From positions 7,119,001-7,183,000 of the forward strand of contig OX621249.1 of the NCBI GenBank assembly GCA_951640165.1: a stretch of DNA of 64,000 nucleotides, in the 5' to 3' direction. This DNA comes from Pseudoips prasinana. Its lineage: Eukaryota; Arthropoda; Insecta; Lepidoptera; Nolidae. The position numbers were made by a program, and so were the translations under genes. Each line of letters opens with the position of its first letter. Position 1 is the first letter of the stretch. The notes under the pieces are model-generated. The model had not been told where the DNA came from, made no database searches, and saw only the letters and a list, made by a program, of their open reading frames with translations. Positions 29,848-40,909 of this stretch are shown piece by piece.

Positions 29848-30344
29848 CTTGACAGTACGAAAGACAAATGAAAATCACACGTTTTCCTTATTTGAATTTG
29901 GAATTGCGTTCTTTAAATTTTTTAAAACCAGTCAGATACAAATAGTATAGCCAAAGAGATTATATGACAAGTTCATAAATACTATATAATGCGAAAATAC
30001 TTTTTCTCCAACCTAATATAGGTATAACAAAATATTACCCTACACCACTTAGTAAATGGATGAAATAAATTGCAAGGAACAAAGAACGTTATATTACGAA
30101 GTGATAAATAAAAGGTAATTTGGAGACTACACAAAGAAACTCACTAACGTCACAAAAATAGGTCAACGCGATCATTTACTGTACAGTAAGAAATTAATGA
30201 CTCTGGATCATGTCACCTAGCCTACTAAAATTATTACATTTTATTAACCAAATTATGCCTCTTTTGGCTTTTAATGAAATGGATTGCGTACTCCGAGCTC
30301 ACATATAATTGGCTGAATTATATCAACGTACAATTAATAAAGCA

Positions 30345-30470
30345 GCCAAGTGCAAATCGGGCTCCCACACGAAGAATTCCGTACCATCGTTGAAAGTGAC
30401 AATAGGAATTTTCAAATATCTGTCAGTTCATGAGATACAGTCCACTGAAAGACAAGCCGATAGACAGCGT
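30345..30470 (+). repeat. Degenerate family D repeat
   Basis: gcagccaagtgcaaatcggg, gttcatgagatacag and agccgatagacagcg are recognisable family D pieces. Confidence 0.45.
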
Positions 30471-30518
30471 AGGTTAATTCGCACTAAAATTGGTCCAGTG
30501 GCTTTTGAGAAAATTGTA

Positions 30519-30642
30519 CACGCGGCAGCTACATATCAAGTTATACAGTTCCAGTATAAGCTGATCTTGCGTTGTATAGGATTTCCATGCAATGAAAGGT
30601 CAGCTTATATTGGAAATGTATAGCTTGATATGTAGCCGTGTG
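30519..30642. mobile_element. Family G palindromic MITE, copy 1
   Basis: The ends cacgcggcagctacatatcaag and tgatatgtagccgtgtg are inverted copies. The core (agtataagctgatcttgcg) is shared with 39135-39255 and 40734-40854. Confidence 0.75.
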
Positions 30643-31209
30643 TTCACATGTACAGGCTGATATTTTTTCACTTTGCGAATTCAAATTTTATAATTTTCTT
30701 CGAAAATTATAATAGCCACCAGATTTTTATCATCAATCGGTCCTAAAAATATATCATCTCAAAGGTACTAGTTTACTACGGAGGATGAAAAATCCTAAAT
30801 TTTTATTTAAATTTATTTAACAATAATTATGCCTTTTAAAAGAGGTGAAAAGCTCAACCCGTATAGATAAGAGGCAGGTAGGTGTATTACATACAACTTA
30901 AATGGTAGTAGTAGTAGTAAAAGTCGAGGGGCTTAATATATCTACATTATCTACTAACCTGAACAACGTGTAAAATATATAAAATACAAGTATAACAGCT
31001 GATGCGATTTGTATGGCGACAAAAATATTTTTAATTCAAGGTATTACACAAATTGTTTTTCTTTATTATACTCAGTTTCGTAGGTATTAGGCATTTTATG
31101 TTCCTAATACACGTTAGATACGTACATACAGGTACACGTATACTGAACCCTTTGTATAATAAAGTGGGTTAATAATCGAAAAAATAACAATACGTGTCAT
31201 ACTAATATA
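30643..31209. other. No gene seen
   Basis: AT-rich; a short tagtagtagtag run near 30907. Confidence 0.4.
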
Positions 31210-31350
31210 GACAAAGGCGCTGATAGCTAGATGCTCTCACCAGTCCTTAAGTGATCGGCGAGGTTACTGAGCGTCTCCGTGCTTCGGAGGGCACGTTAAG
31301 CTGTCGGGTCGGTCGTTACCAGTGCCCATACGATAAGTAGGTAAGTATTG
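31210..31350 (-). repeat. Family C repeat, internally deleted copy
   Basis: tagctagatgctctcac, gtgatcggcgaggtta, then directly gagcgtctccgtgcttcgg and acgttaagctgtcggg; the middle is missing. Confidence 0.65.
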
Positions 31351-31942
31351 ACAAACAGTAATTCGCTAGGCAAGCTAACCTAAATTATGTTTCAAATTTC
31401 CCATTTTGTTCTATATTTTATTATTTATCTAATAAATCAATCAACCAATTTGGAGCACGGACACTAAGTACCCAAAACTCTGTTTTGAACAGTGAACCAC
31501 ACATCAGTGGATATAACTGCATAACAATAACCGCCCTTAGTGCGTACGTAATAAATACGCTATAAATGCCAGAGTTTATCCATTAACGTCGCGTCGAGTG
31601 TACAATATTATATGAAATATGAAACAGAAGTTGAGCATGAATCAGATCAAGGGCGATTTTAAGCCAATATAATAATAAACGGTCCGTATCCCATGGAGAA
31701 TTGGTTTATAGTGTCTAACGACTATCTGTAACAAATCTTTATGAAGTTTGCGTCAGAACTCTTGTACTTCTCGAACAACTGATTCTATTCAGGACAGTTA
31801 CATTAGATGGGAATCGATTCAGAAATTATAGCACCGGACTTCATATAACATAAAGTATAACTTAAATAGTGTAAAAAAGGATCTTAATTTGCCGACGGAA
31901 CTAAAGATCTAGAATAGCAAAGGTTTTTTTTCTCTATCATTA
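31351..31942. other. No gene seen
   Basis: AT-rich sequence with no supported feature. Confidence 0.4.
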
Positions 31943-32219
31943 TTATCATATCAGCCGAAAGACGTCCACTGCTGGACAAAGGCCTCCCGCAAGGATTTCC
32001 ACAATGGCCGGTCTTGGACTGCACCGCGAACCTTGATCGTCGGTCAACCTTGTAAGGGGCCTGCCCACACTGCTTCTTCCGGTGCGCGGTCGCCAGTCGA
32101 GGACCTTTCTAACCCAGCGGCGTTCAGTTCTACGAGCTATGTGCTTGTGCCCCACCCACTGCCACTACAGTTTGGCAATTCTTTGGGCTATGTCGGCTAC
32201 TTTGGTCATTTCCTATAGC
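31943..32219 (-). mobile_element. RTE-like LINE 3' fragment
   Basis: It begins (3' end) atcatatcagccgaaagacg and continues in step with 138-430 of the first copy: ggtcttggactgcaccg, aaggggcctgcccacac, gtcgaggacctttct, tctacgagctatgtg. Single-base changes and small gaps mark it as older. No target duplication was found. Confidence 0.75.
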
Positions 32220-32574
32220 ACAAACAAATTTTCTTTAATTTGTTTAGATTCATGGGTAGATTGCGCTCCTTAATAGTTTTACAGTATTAATGTTACACTT
32301 TATTTATAGATTATAGATAGTAAATGCAGTGAAAGTACTACATCGACGAGCGAGAGAAAGACATCGATTCTGCAATGGTCAGAGCCAAATAAACTCTACT
32401 CGGTTCGGTTGGATATGGAAAAAGTAAGGAAATGGTTCGATATATATTTTATAGACACGCAAGCTTTACGTATTGAACTTCAGTTTTCATATTTCTTTCA
32501 AATAAATTAGAAGCAACATAGATAACGCAGACATAGAAGTAAGTGTGTTTGAGTGTGCCAGATAGATATGTGTG

Positions 32575-32689
32575 GCGGAGACGCCGGTCTCAACTACTGG
32601 CTGTACCTCGTGGCCGCACTAATCTGTTGAATGAGGCGTCGCTGACGCGGGTTCTTCGCATTCTTAACCTTATAGTAGAAGAGATGAGA
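32575..32689 (+). pseudogene. Short LINE C-terminal relic
   Basis: The plus-strand frame reads LLAVPRGRTNLLNEASLTRV then LRILNLIVEEMR and a stop. The PRxRTNxxxxSxLxRxLxxxN pattern is common at LINE ORF2 C-termini. Short and tentative. Confidence 0.3.
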
Positions 32690-32745
32690 TAGAATTTAAT
32701 AATTCAATGCTAACTATTAATGAAATCTCAAAACTGGGAAATCAT
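32690..32745 (-). mobile_element. 3' part of a SINE split by the CR1-like LINE
   Basis: gaaatctcaaaactgggaaatcat is the reverse complement of the SINE body at 37498-37521. Its tRNA-like head resumes at 37333 after the LINE. Confidence 0.65.
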
Positions 32746-33028
32746 ACTGGGGAATCATGCTTCTACAGTCCCAACAGATCAATAATTTCGAAGTGACTAT
32801 AAACAGTACGTTAGCTCGCTCAGTTTACCAGGAGAGTTAAAATTTGAAAGAACCGAGTTCAAATCACCTCTACACCGAAATCGCTTTTTGTGCATTATTA
32901 TGTGACAATAATTAACTAAACAGAAGATACTAACAACTACCATATCGATCTAGTGTATAAAATAAAACACAAATATTTGTGAATAATATACCTATTATAA
33001 AGAAGTATAATTTATAAAAGAAATAACG

Positions 33029-34159
33029 ATGAATTTTTTAGAAAATATCACGTTTCGACGCACGCGTACTACATCAGACTCTGTGTCAAACACTGAAAAG
33101 TCGTTGAATAGTACTATAAATGATACTCTCGATGAGACATCTTGCAGCTTACCAGATCTTTCGGCTGAAGACATAAATAATCCCATGCATGGCCAAATCA
33201 TAAAACTAAATGAGCAAATTGAAAAGCTTGTTTTGGAGCTAAACAGCTCACATCTGGAAATTGAGTCGCTGTCACTTGAAAATAGTAATCTCCGGAAAAT
33301 AAACGAGGAGTTACTCAAAAAAAATGACCTTTACAAGAAAATTACTTCTAGCCCAGCTAAGAAGAACAAGGCGTCCACTCCAAATAAAATAGCTCAAAAA
33401 AATTCGAAACATACCCAGACCGAAATTACAAAATCAGTTACGGAAATAAACCAAAAAAGTACCTCTTCTGTAGAAACTATTTTAAATAATAGCACTGCTA
33501 CACCAAATATTTCCTGCCCAAAAATTAAGAGCAACGCACAGAGTAATGACAAATTTAAAGTATGCATCATAAGCAGTAACAAAAGGAACAGTATTAGAAC
33601 TATTTCACAAACTGCAATTCATGGTCAGAATGAAGTGTGCCATTATTTAATGCCGTATAGTACAACCGAGCAAATGATCCAAGGCATAGAAAATAAATTA
33701 GAAACCTATACCTTGAATGATTTCTGTATTATTCTGATAGGGGAAGAAGACTTCAAATACACTAAAGATTATTTTAAAATTATATTTTGTATCAGAGAAA
33801 CCCTACAGAAAATCAAAAACACGCATATCATTATATGCACGCCGACTTATCGGTATAATACGCCCACCATAATGTATAATTGTCGAGTAGAAAATTTCAG
33901 TAACCTTCTGTATCTGGATATATTAACACATGATTACGCATACCTCGTCGACTCTAACCAAAATCTTACTTGTGACTACAAAATGTTCCTTAAAAGCTCA
34001 GGTACCGTAAATAACAATGGAATGTTGACAATATTTAAGGATATACAAAATGTGATAAGCAATATACAACATTTAAGGCATAATCATACTTCCGGAGAGA
34101 TCATCACAAAGCAATGTATTGACATTGATATGGAAAACAATAATGACTTTTTTCTATAG
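33029..34159 (+). CDS. CR1-like LINE ORF1: coiled coil plus SGNH-like region
   Basis: 376 codons without interruption. Residues 1-45 are Ser/Thr-rich. Residues about 50-105 look like a coiled coil (KLNEQIEKLVLELNSSHLEI, then LSLENSNLRKINEELLKKND). A basic, low-complexity linker follows (SSPAKKNKASTPNKIAQKN). Residues about 180-350 form a folded-looking domain: FKVCIISSNKR, LNDFCIILIGEEDF, then IIICTPTYRYN and NNGMLTIFKDI. This order recalls the SGNH-esterase-like ORF1 proteins of some CR1 elements, but the typical GDS/GND residues are not clear (GEED takes the place of GxND). No CCHC zinc knuckle is present. It probably binds element RNA. Its last 17 bases overlap the ORF2 start. Confidence 0.75.
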   Translation: MNFLENITFRRTRTTSDSVSNTEKSLNSTINDTLDETSCSLPDLSAEDINNPMHGQIIKLNEQIEKLVLELNSSHLEIESLSLENSNLRKINEELLKKNDLYKKITSSPAKKNKASTPNKIAQKNSKHTQTEITKSVTEINQKSTSSVETILNNSTATPNISCPKIKSNAQSNDKFKVCIISSNKRNSIRTISQTAIHGQNEVCHYLMPYSTTEQMIQGIENKLETYTLNDFCIILIGEEDFKYTKDYFKIIFCIRETLQKIKNTHIIICTPTYRYNTPTIMYNCRVENFSNLLYLDILTHDYAYLVDSNQNLTCDYKMFLKSSGTVNNNGMLTIFKDIQNVISNIQHLRHNHTSGEIITKQCIDIDMENNNDFFL

Positions 34160-37016
34160 TAACAGTTTAAGTATAATGCATCAAAATATTGCCGGATTAC
34201 TAAACAAGTCAGATATGTTAACGCTACATATACAGGAATTATCACGTAAAGGCATCAATTTGGATATTATATGCATTACCGAACACTTCATGATGTCTGG
34301 TCATGAAGGATTATTAAACATACCAAACTACAAATTAGCAGCATTTTATTCAAGAAGTTCAATAAAACGAGGAGGTGCCTGCATCCTGGTTAGAAAAAAT
34401 ATTGAATACAAGGAAATACCAGATATTGCTAAACATTCATCATCGGGCGCCGTGGAATGTTGCGGTATAGAGTTAATTAGATATAAGTTAACAATTATTT
34501 GTATCTATCGACCCCCCAAGATGTCAAATTTAAATATATTTTATGATAGTTTGGAGAACAACTTAAAACGAATATGTATAAAAAACAACAGTAAATTGGT
34601 AATATGTGGGGATTTTAACATCGATACTTTAAAAAGAAATCGTGTAACGCTCGACTTTGAATTTTTTCTAATGAATTTTAATCTTACATTAGCGCTAAAA
34701 GAACTAACGCGACTAACGAGCCTAAGTTGTATAGACAACTTTGCACATAATTCAAAGAAAAGGTGCAGTGTCGAAGTAATTGACCTGTGTTTATCTGACC
34801 ACACTGCCCAGATTTTTAAGATTCAAGTTAAAAAAACATGTAAAATAAACTCGTGGCGCATTCGTAAACGTGATATATCACAAGAAAATCTCATAAAATT
34901 CAAGAATTATTTGCAAAGTTTGTCCTTTTCTCAAGTTTATATCGCAAACGATCCCAACGAAGCGTATAATTGCTTCATAGAGTTATTTAAATTGTTATAT
35001 GATCTATGTTTTCCTTTTAAATCAATAACAATTAAAGCTAATAAGTCTCCTAAGTGGATTTCTCGAGGAATAAGACTTTGTTGCAAAAAAAAACGTACAT
35101 TACTATGGAAATACAGAAAGTCACCGACTTTAGAAAATAGAGCTAATTTTAGATCATACTCAAGCAGACTAAAGAAAATTATTCATCTAACCCAGAAGGC
35201 ACAAAATAACTCACACATTGAAAAATCAAGTAATAAGTCAAAGGCTGCTTGGCAAATAATTAACCATTTCAAAAGTATGCCAGATCCTATCTTGCAAATT
35301 ATAAAATCTGGAATGGTTGTAAAGGATCCAAAGGAAATAGCAAATTCCTTTAACGATTTCTTCATAGACCAAATTTCATGCAATTCTATCATAAAACCCG
35401 ATAAAAAACCGGTATGTTTAGTAAATAATTCACATTCTCTGTTTTTATCACCGGTTATTCCCCAGGATATATTAGAAGTGATTAAAAGCCTCAAAAATAA
35501 AAACAGTTGTGGTTATGATGGAGTATTGACGAAAGTAATTTAATTCGTGCCGCATTTAATAGCTTCACCTTTATGTCACATTATAAATACAAGTATGAGT
35601 GCTGGCGTATTTCCTGACAAACTGAAGACAGTTATTGTTAAACCTCTTCACAAAAAAGACTGTAAAGATAATATGGCTAATTATAGACCAATAGCTTTAA
35701 CATCTGTATTTTCTAAGATAATCGAAAAAATTATTTACTTTTCAATTTATGGTTTTTTGACAAAATTTGATATTTTATGTGACGAACAAAAGGGATTCCG
35801 GAAAAATAGAAATATTAACATGGCAATATTTGACTTATTAAAAATGATTTTGACAAATGTAGACAAAAAAATACCAATATGTGCCCTTTATACTGACATG
35901 TCTAAAGCTTTTGACTATGTAAAATATGACACGCTTTTTGATAAACTTTATGCTTATGGAATGAGGGGAAATACGTTAAATCTCATTAAATCATACCTCC
36001 ACAACCGCATACAATATACAGAAGTAACAAAAATAAATACAAAGACCAAGCTAGAGGAAAAATATCTATCTAGGGGTCGCGTAATAAAGTATGGTGTTCC
36101 CCAGGGCTCGGTCCTCGGCCCTCTATTATTTTTATTATATATAAATGATTTACCAAAACAAACTAAACATCCAATGATTTTATTTGCTGACGACAGCACC
36201 GTACTAATTAAATGTACAGACAAAAGTACTTATAAGTCAGAAATAAGTGGTGCGTTAAACACTATAATTAATTGGTCACATTCAAGTAACCTTGTAATAA
36301 ATTTACAAAAAACGAATTTAATGAGCTTTTATCAGCGTACATGCAACCCCAGTTTAGATATTAACCAACAGGGAGAAATGATTAACGAGGTTAGCACTGC
36401 AAAGTTTTTAGGAATTTTTCTCGACAGTAAGCTAACGTGGAAACCACAAGCTGAACATGTATGCATTAAATTAAGCAAGTCTGCATATGTCTTGTTTAGT
36501 CTGTCAAAAAAGGTTAACATTCACACTTTGTTGATAGCGTACCATGGCTTAGTTTCCTCAGTCCTAAGATTCGGAATTATATTTTGGGGCAACTGTAGCG
36601 AAAGAGAAACAATATTCAAGGCCCAAAAAAGATGCATACGTTCCATGACAGGACTTAAGTCTACAGATAGCTGTGCTCCCGCTTTCAAGCAATTAAAAAT
36701 ATTAACTTTTCCGTCGTTATACATATTAGAAATTTTGATATTTGTTAAATGTAATAAAAATTTGTTCCCTTCATTACATGAAAATAGAAAACGCCATGTA
36801 CAATTGCGTTCACAATATAAAAATGTATTATGCACTGGTGCCTTCCACACTGCACTATTGAAAAAAAGTGTTTTACATATGGGTCCCGCCATATATAATA
36901 AATTACCAGATAGCTTTAAGGACGAACCGATATCAAAATTCAAGAGTAAGGTCATGCAACTACTAATCGAAAAGTGTTACTATTCAATAACAGATTTTTT
37001 TAATGATAATTTTTAA
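34143..37016 (+). pseudogene. CR1-like LINE ORF2 (endonuclease-RT) with one in-frame stop
   Basis: Two long segments lie in one frame, separated only by a TAA at 35541-35543. The start chosen is the ATG at 34143, in an ATGACTTTTTTCTATAG overlap with the ORF1 stop. The endonuclease (residues about 10-235) has HQNIAGL, CITEHF, GGACILVR, IYRPPK, ICGDFNID and LSDHTAQ. The RT has NYRPIALTSVFSKIIEK, EQKGFRKNRNINMA, motif A TDMSKAFDYV, motif B GVPQGSVLGPLLFLLYINDL near 650, motif C LFADDSTVLIK near 680, and FLGIFLDSKLTW. A long C-terminal part ends in YSITDFFNDNF. All key residues are present, so the stop (between the endonuclease and RT) is the only visible lesion; read-through cannot be excluded. 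Confidence 0.85.
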
Positions 37017-37332
37017 TTTACTATATGATTATTAAAAGGATTTAACTGTATTTTCGAAATTGTAATTTAGACAATAATGTAAATTATGCATAACACTATT
37101 TGACATTGTATATCTGACTTATTAATTATTCAATTCATTGACTGTTTTTATATATCGTTTAATTTCATTAATCTTGACATTGCAATTGTTAATTTTAGTT
37201 GTTATTGCTATTAATTAAATGTATTACCTTTTGCATGCTTTTTTGGCAGAATGTATAGGATGCTAATAATAATTGTAACACCTAAATGTTTTTACCTGCA
37301 TTCTTAGCAAATAAATTGATTGATTGATTGAT

Positions 37333-37560
37333 AAATTTAATCGTCCGGCGGGTCTCGAACCTGCACCATCTACCAATCCGGGGTAGGCGCTCTGCGTTAA
37401 GCTACGAACGATACATGCTGGCAGATCAAATTTAGGATTCCCTTGCTAACACCCTTCCAGACGTGCAGGTTCGACACCCGCCAGACGATTAAATTTATGA
37501 TTTCCCAGTTCTGAGATTAGATAAACGCTTTGCATTGCGAATAATGCTATAAAATTAAAA
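37333..37560. mobile_element. Head-to-head pair of tRNA-headed SINEs
   Basis: The left arm (taatcgtccggcgggtctcg) and the right arm (gttcgacacccgccagacg) are inverted. Reversed, the left head has A-box-like gtagcttaacgcagagc and B box gcaggttcgagacccgc. The left SINE continues across the LINE to 32690. The right SINE runs on the plus strand through tgatttcccagttctgag. Confidence 0.65.
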
Positions 37561-38055
37561 TTTATTAATGAAATGGTCAAAAATATATGTAACTGTAATT
37601 AAATTCAAATTAGAGTCACAAAAAATGTATGTATTTGCAACACCCTGACAGGGATCATGTTTGTTACTTACTTTTATATTTAAACACCTATTTGTACACA
37701 TGAAATGAAATTAACTTGAACTTGAAATTCACAAATTTTAGAAATATCACAAATTATATGACAACAACAAGTTTTAGAAAATAAGTTGTTATTAGATTTA
37801 CTACACTATTGCATACGGTTTCTATCTGTAATAATAGTTGTAAGTGATGATTAAGTAAATACATAAATAAATATTTCGTCGCAATTTGAGTTGTTCTGTA
37901 TCTTACAGTTTTAAAACGATGTGAACCTTCTGTACGTAGCACTATTCTTACTTTACTTTTAAGCGTACTGGTTTCGCATCTTGGTCACTTTTCTTCGGCG
38001 ACTTTCATCAGTCTGGTTAGTACGTGTCCGTAAATATATGATAATTGGTACTCAC

Positions 38056-38166
38056 TCAGCGGATGGAACTTGGAGACGTCCGTACCGCATTTCTCCCTGT
38101 TGTACAGTAGTTTCTTGCAAACACGCCATGGTCCAAAATAGCCTTGGTCGAAGTTCGGGTTGACTA
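38056..38166 (-). CDS. Internal exon of a claudin/PMP22-like membrane protein (partial gene)
   Basis: A 111-base open segment lies between a good acceptor (T-rich tract then CCACAG, AG at 38168-38167) and a GTGAGT donor at 38055-38050. Both introns are phase 1, so the exon is symmetric. It encodes VNPNFDQGYFGPWRVCKKLL then YNRENT-like sequence, exactly YNREKCGTDVSKFHPL. The motif G-P-W-R-V-C, nine residues, then C matches the GLWxxC(8-10)C signature of the first extracellular loop of claudin/PMP22/stargazin-type four-span proteins, where the two Cys form a disulfide. No other exon of this gene could be assigned in the window, so introns exceed what I can see. Which family member is unknown. 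The plus-strand frame over it is a shadow. Confidence 0.6.
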
Positions 38167-38253
38167 CTGTGGACAAAAAGATTAATTGAATAAAGGATAA
38201 AATATGTTCACAACGCATAGATTATTTAATTTCCGAGATACAGGACTATGAAA

Positions 38254-38548
38254 AACCGGCCAAGTGCGGGTCGGACTCGCGCACGAAAGTTTCCGTACCA
38301 TTATCTATAAAAACGAGCAAACAATTCACGTTTGTTGTATGGGAGCCCCCTTAAATATTAATTTTATTTTGTATTTGTATAGAATTTGCCGTTATAGCGG
38401 GAACAGAAATACGTCATCTGTGAATATTTCAACGGTCCAGCTATCACGGTTTATGAGATACAGCCTGGTGAGAGACGGACAGACAGACAGACAGCGAAGT
38501 CTTAGTAATAGGGTCCCGTTTTACCCTTTGGATACGGAACCCTAAAAA
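38254..38548 (+). repeat. Family D repeat
   Basis: accggccaagtgcgggtcgg, aattcacgtttgttgtatggg, gttatagcgggaacag, gacggacagacagacagac, agggtcccgttttaccct. A complete copy. Confidence 0.8.
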
Positions 38549-39057
38549 TGGTAATGTTAAAAGATAGCATTGCACTTTTTATTTCTTTTCAAAGTAAGCT
38601 TAAGTAATAAAGTCTAGTTTCCATTACGTCAACTGGTAGTTTGTGACTTTAATAATGTTATATTCCTTTGGGGAATCGAAGGCAGTTTTTATGTCAGTTA
38701 GAATTTGATCAACGAAGACGTGGAATTATTAATACGTCTTATTTAAAATATATTAGAATGCCATAAAGCTGGTAAATAGTCTAGGGTCCGTATTTAGAAA
38801 ACTTCTGATTGTCCGATCAGATTTAAGAACAGCTTAGCTTGTATGGAGAAAATTCATGCCTCTCCATATTCTTTGACCAATGAAATCACTGAAAAACACA
38901 CAAGTCTATGACTACAAGCATTGTCATTGGTCAAACGCTGTAAAGAGACGAGGGTCTACTACACAGGCGTGGCGCTAAATTATCATCATTTAGTTCGTCC
39001 TACCTTTTCCAATCTGCTCTTCCAATCGTTTTTTACCATCAAGCATTATTGCGGTCT

Positions 39058-39440
39058 AAAACTTTCTAGCATAAATAAATATCTTGGGAAAACTAACACA
39101 CTGCCATCTGATCCCAAAGTACGCCTAGCCTGTACGCACGGCTACATATCAAGCTACACATTTCCAATATAATCTGACCTGTCATCGTATGGAAATCCTA
39201 TACAACGCGGTATCAGCTTATACTTGAATTGTATAGCTTGATGTGTAGCCGTATGTACTATGGCAACTAGATGATTTACACACTTATATATTTCTAAATA
39301 TATACATATTTATAAATAAATTACACACAGACACAGAACAAATTATCATGCTCACCACACAAAGATTTGACCTGAGTGGGCATCGAACCCACGGCCTCTG
39401 GTTTAGCAGTCAGTCTCAACTACTAAATCGACAGACTCAA
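39058..39440 (-). mobile_element. SINE family B variant interrupted by a family G MITE
   Basis: cactgccatctgatcccaaag and the Glu-like reversed head (gtgggcatcgaacccacggc) flank a body split at cctgta|ctatgg by the MITE 39135-39255. A second copy of this variant spans 50044-50545. Confidence 0.7.
39135..39255. mobile_element. Family G MITE, copy 2, nested, TA duplication visible
   Basis: 121 bp with TA at 39133-39134 and 39256-39257. Removing it and one TA restores cctgtactatggcaac, which matches the SINE consensus cttgtactatggaaac. Confidence 0.9.
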
Positions 39441-39702
39441 CTAACGATATACCGATAAACATTGACCTTGGAGGTAAAGAAAAGAGGTTTTTACCCCCAA
39501 GGGATAATTAATTAAAGTTAAGTAATATAGGTAGAGTTCTTTTAGTCTTAAATGGCACGCCTTTCTAGCTTTCGGAGAATATCATACACCGTAAATTTAG
39601 GGTTAGGGGTGCGTCAGTTTAGAGCAGATGTACCCTACCTATTACTTGCCTATCTATTACCTTAACAATGCTAAATCACGACGACATTTACGTTAAAAGG
39701 AA

Positions 39703-39957
39703 AAACCAGCCAAGTGCAAGTCGGACTCGCGCACAAAGGGTTCCGTACCATTATTTATAAAAACGAGCAAAAAATTCACGTTTGGTGTATGGGAGCCCCC
39801 TTAAATATTTATTTTATAGTATTTGTTGTTATAGCGGCAACAGAAATATGATACGTATATAAAACGTTTCATGACATACAGCCTGGTGACAGACGGACGG
39901 ACATACAGACAGACAGACAAGTCTTAGTAATAGGGTCCCGTTTTACCCTTTAAGCAT
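39703..39957 (+). repeat. Family D repeat
   Basis: accagccaagtgcaagtcgg to gggtcccgttttacccttt, with the same internal order as 38254-38548. Confidence 0.75.
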
Positions 39958-39984
39958 AATAAATATTAGTTATTTTTGTTTTCT

Positions 39985-40110
39985 TTGGTTACCATAATGT
40001 CAGACATGTTGAAACCGCCCAGTAGGCCTCTACCATGGCTTAACGACGACCACCGGAGGCGACGGCTTGACGTGGCCTCAGAAACACGGAACCGCTGAGA
40101 AATCAAACAT
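39985..40110 (+). repeat. Family C fragment
   Basis: gttgaaaccgcccagtagg, atggcttaacgacgacc and cctcagaaacacggaaccgctg are diverged family C pieces. Confidence 0.55.
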
Positions 40111-40730
40111 CTAAATCTAAACACGTAACCAAACTGACATTAGACATCTGTCATTGACGTTGACATTACCTGCAACGTGTAACGACACGTAGCGGAATTA
40201 TATGGAAGTTTCAGTATTGAACCATTTTTCGACGTTTACCCTGGATAATTGAGACTATATATATACGGCCTTTGCGTCTGTTACAGACGATTTACGGCGC
40301 ATTGTCTGAGAGACATTTCTTATGGTGGCTAAACAAACCGATGCGAGAGCGATTGAATGATGCGAGAGAATTGAGACTAGAGGGTTCTTAAACCGTCTAG
40401 TTAACAAGACGCCAGACCCGCGCCAGAAGACACACCCTCTGCAGTTCGAACCTCAATCCTGTTACTGATGTGGAGAAGCATGATATGGTCGGTTAATTAC
40501 GAACCAACCATAACTATAAATAGCAGTAACAATGTCTAATATGTATCTCATTCGATCTCACTACGATACAACATAATTAACTTGATGTTAGAAACATTAG
40601 CACCTTATAATGAACCTGTCAAAGAAACCAACAAATTGCAAGTGTAAACGCTCTTTCACCTCAAGTCAACAAATTATAGAGCCGTGGGTAGGTACTTGTT
40701 ATTATACCAAAGAATACATTATTGCAGCAG
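40111..40730. other. No gene seen
   Basis: A GC-richer piece near 40380-40480 contains gcagttcgaacctcaatcc, a B-box-like string. No feature is firm. Confidence 0.35.
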
Positions 40731-40733
40731 GTA

Positions 40734-40854
40734 CACACGGCTGCATATCAAGCTATACATTTCCAGTATAAGCTGATCTCGCGTTTTATAGGAATTCCAT
40801 ACAATGGTAGGTCAGCTTATACTGGAAATGTATAACTTGATATGCAGCCGTGTG
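40734..40854. mobile_element. Family G MITE, copy 3, TA-flanked
   Basis: 121 bp, the same length as copy 2, bounded by TA at 40732-40733 and 40855-40856. The arms cacacggctgcatatcaagc and gatatgcagccgtgtg are inverted. Confidence 0.85.
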
Positions 40855-40909
40855 TACAACCACTACTTGCGCTTATAAAATCATGGCTAATGGAAAATAT
40901 ACTAGTAAG

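Larger units (their letters stand above)
32746..37332 (+). mobile_element. Apparently full-length CR1-like LINE inserted in a SINE
   Basis: The SINE sequence breaks off at aaatcat (32745) and resumes at aaatttaatcg (37333), which sets both ends to within a base or two. Inside are a roughly 280-bp leader, ORF1 (33029-34159), ORF2 (34143-37016, one stop), a 3' UTR and a ttga-repeat tail (about 37314-37331). The microsatellite tail, lack of a clear target duplication, and endonuclease-RT order point to the CR1/L2/Daphne group. The leader contains a tRNA-like tagctcgctcagtt ... gagttcaaatcacc pair near 32814-32865, possibly by chance. Confidence 0.8.

Noticed and set aside
30309..30623. 104-codon plus-strand ORF
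   Set aside because: Made of a degenerate family D repeat joined to a family G MITE.
36521..36955. 144-codon minus-strand ORF
   Set aside because: Antisense of the CR1-like ORF2 C-terminal region.
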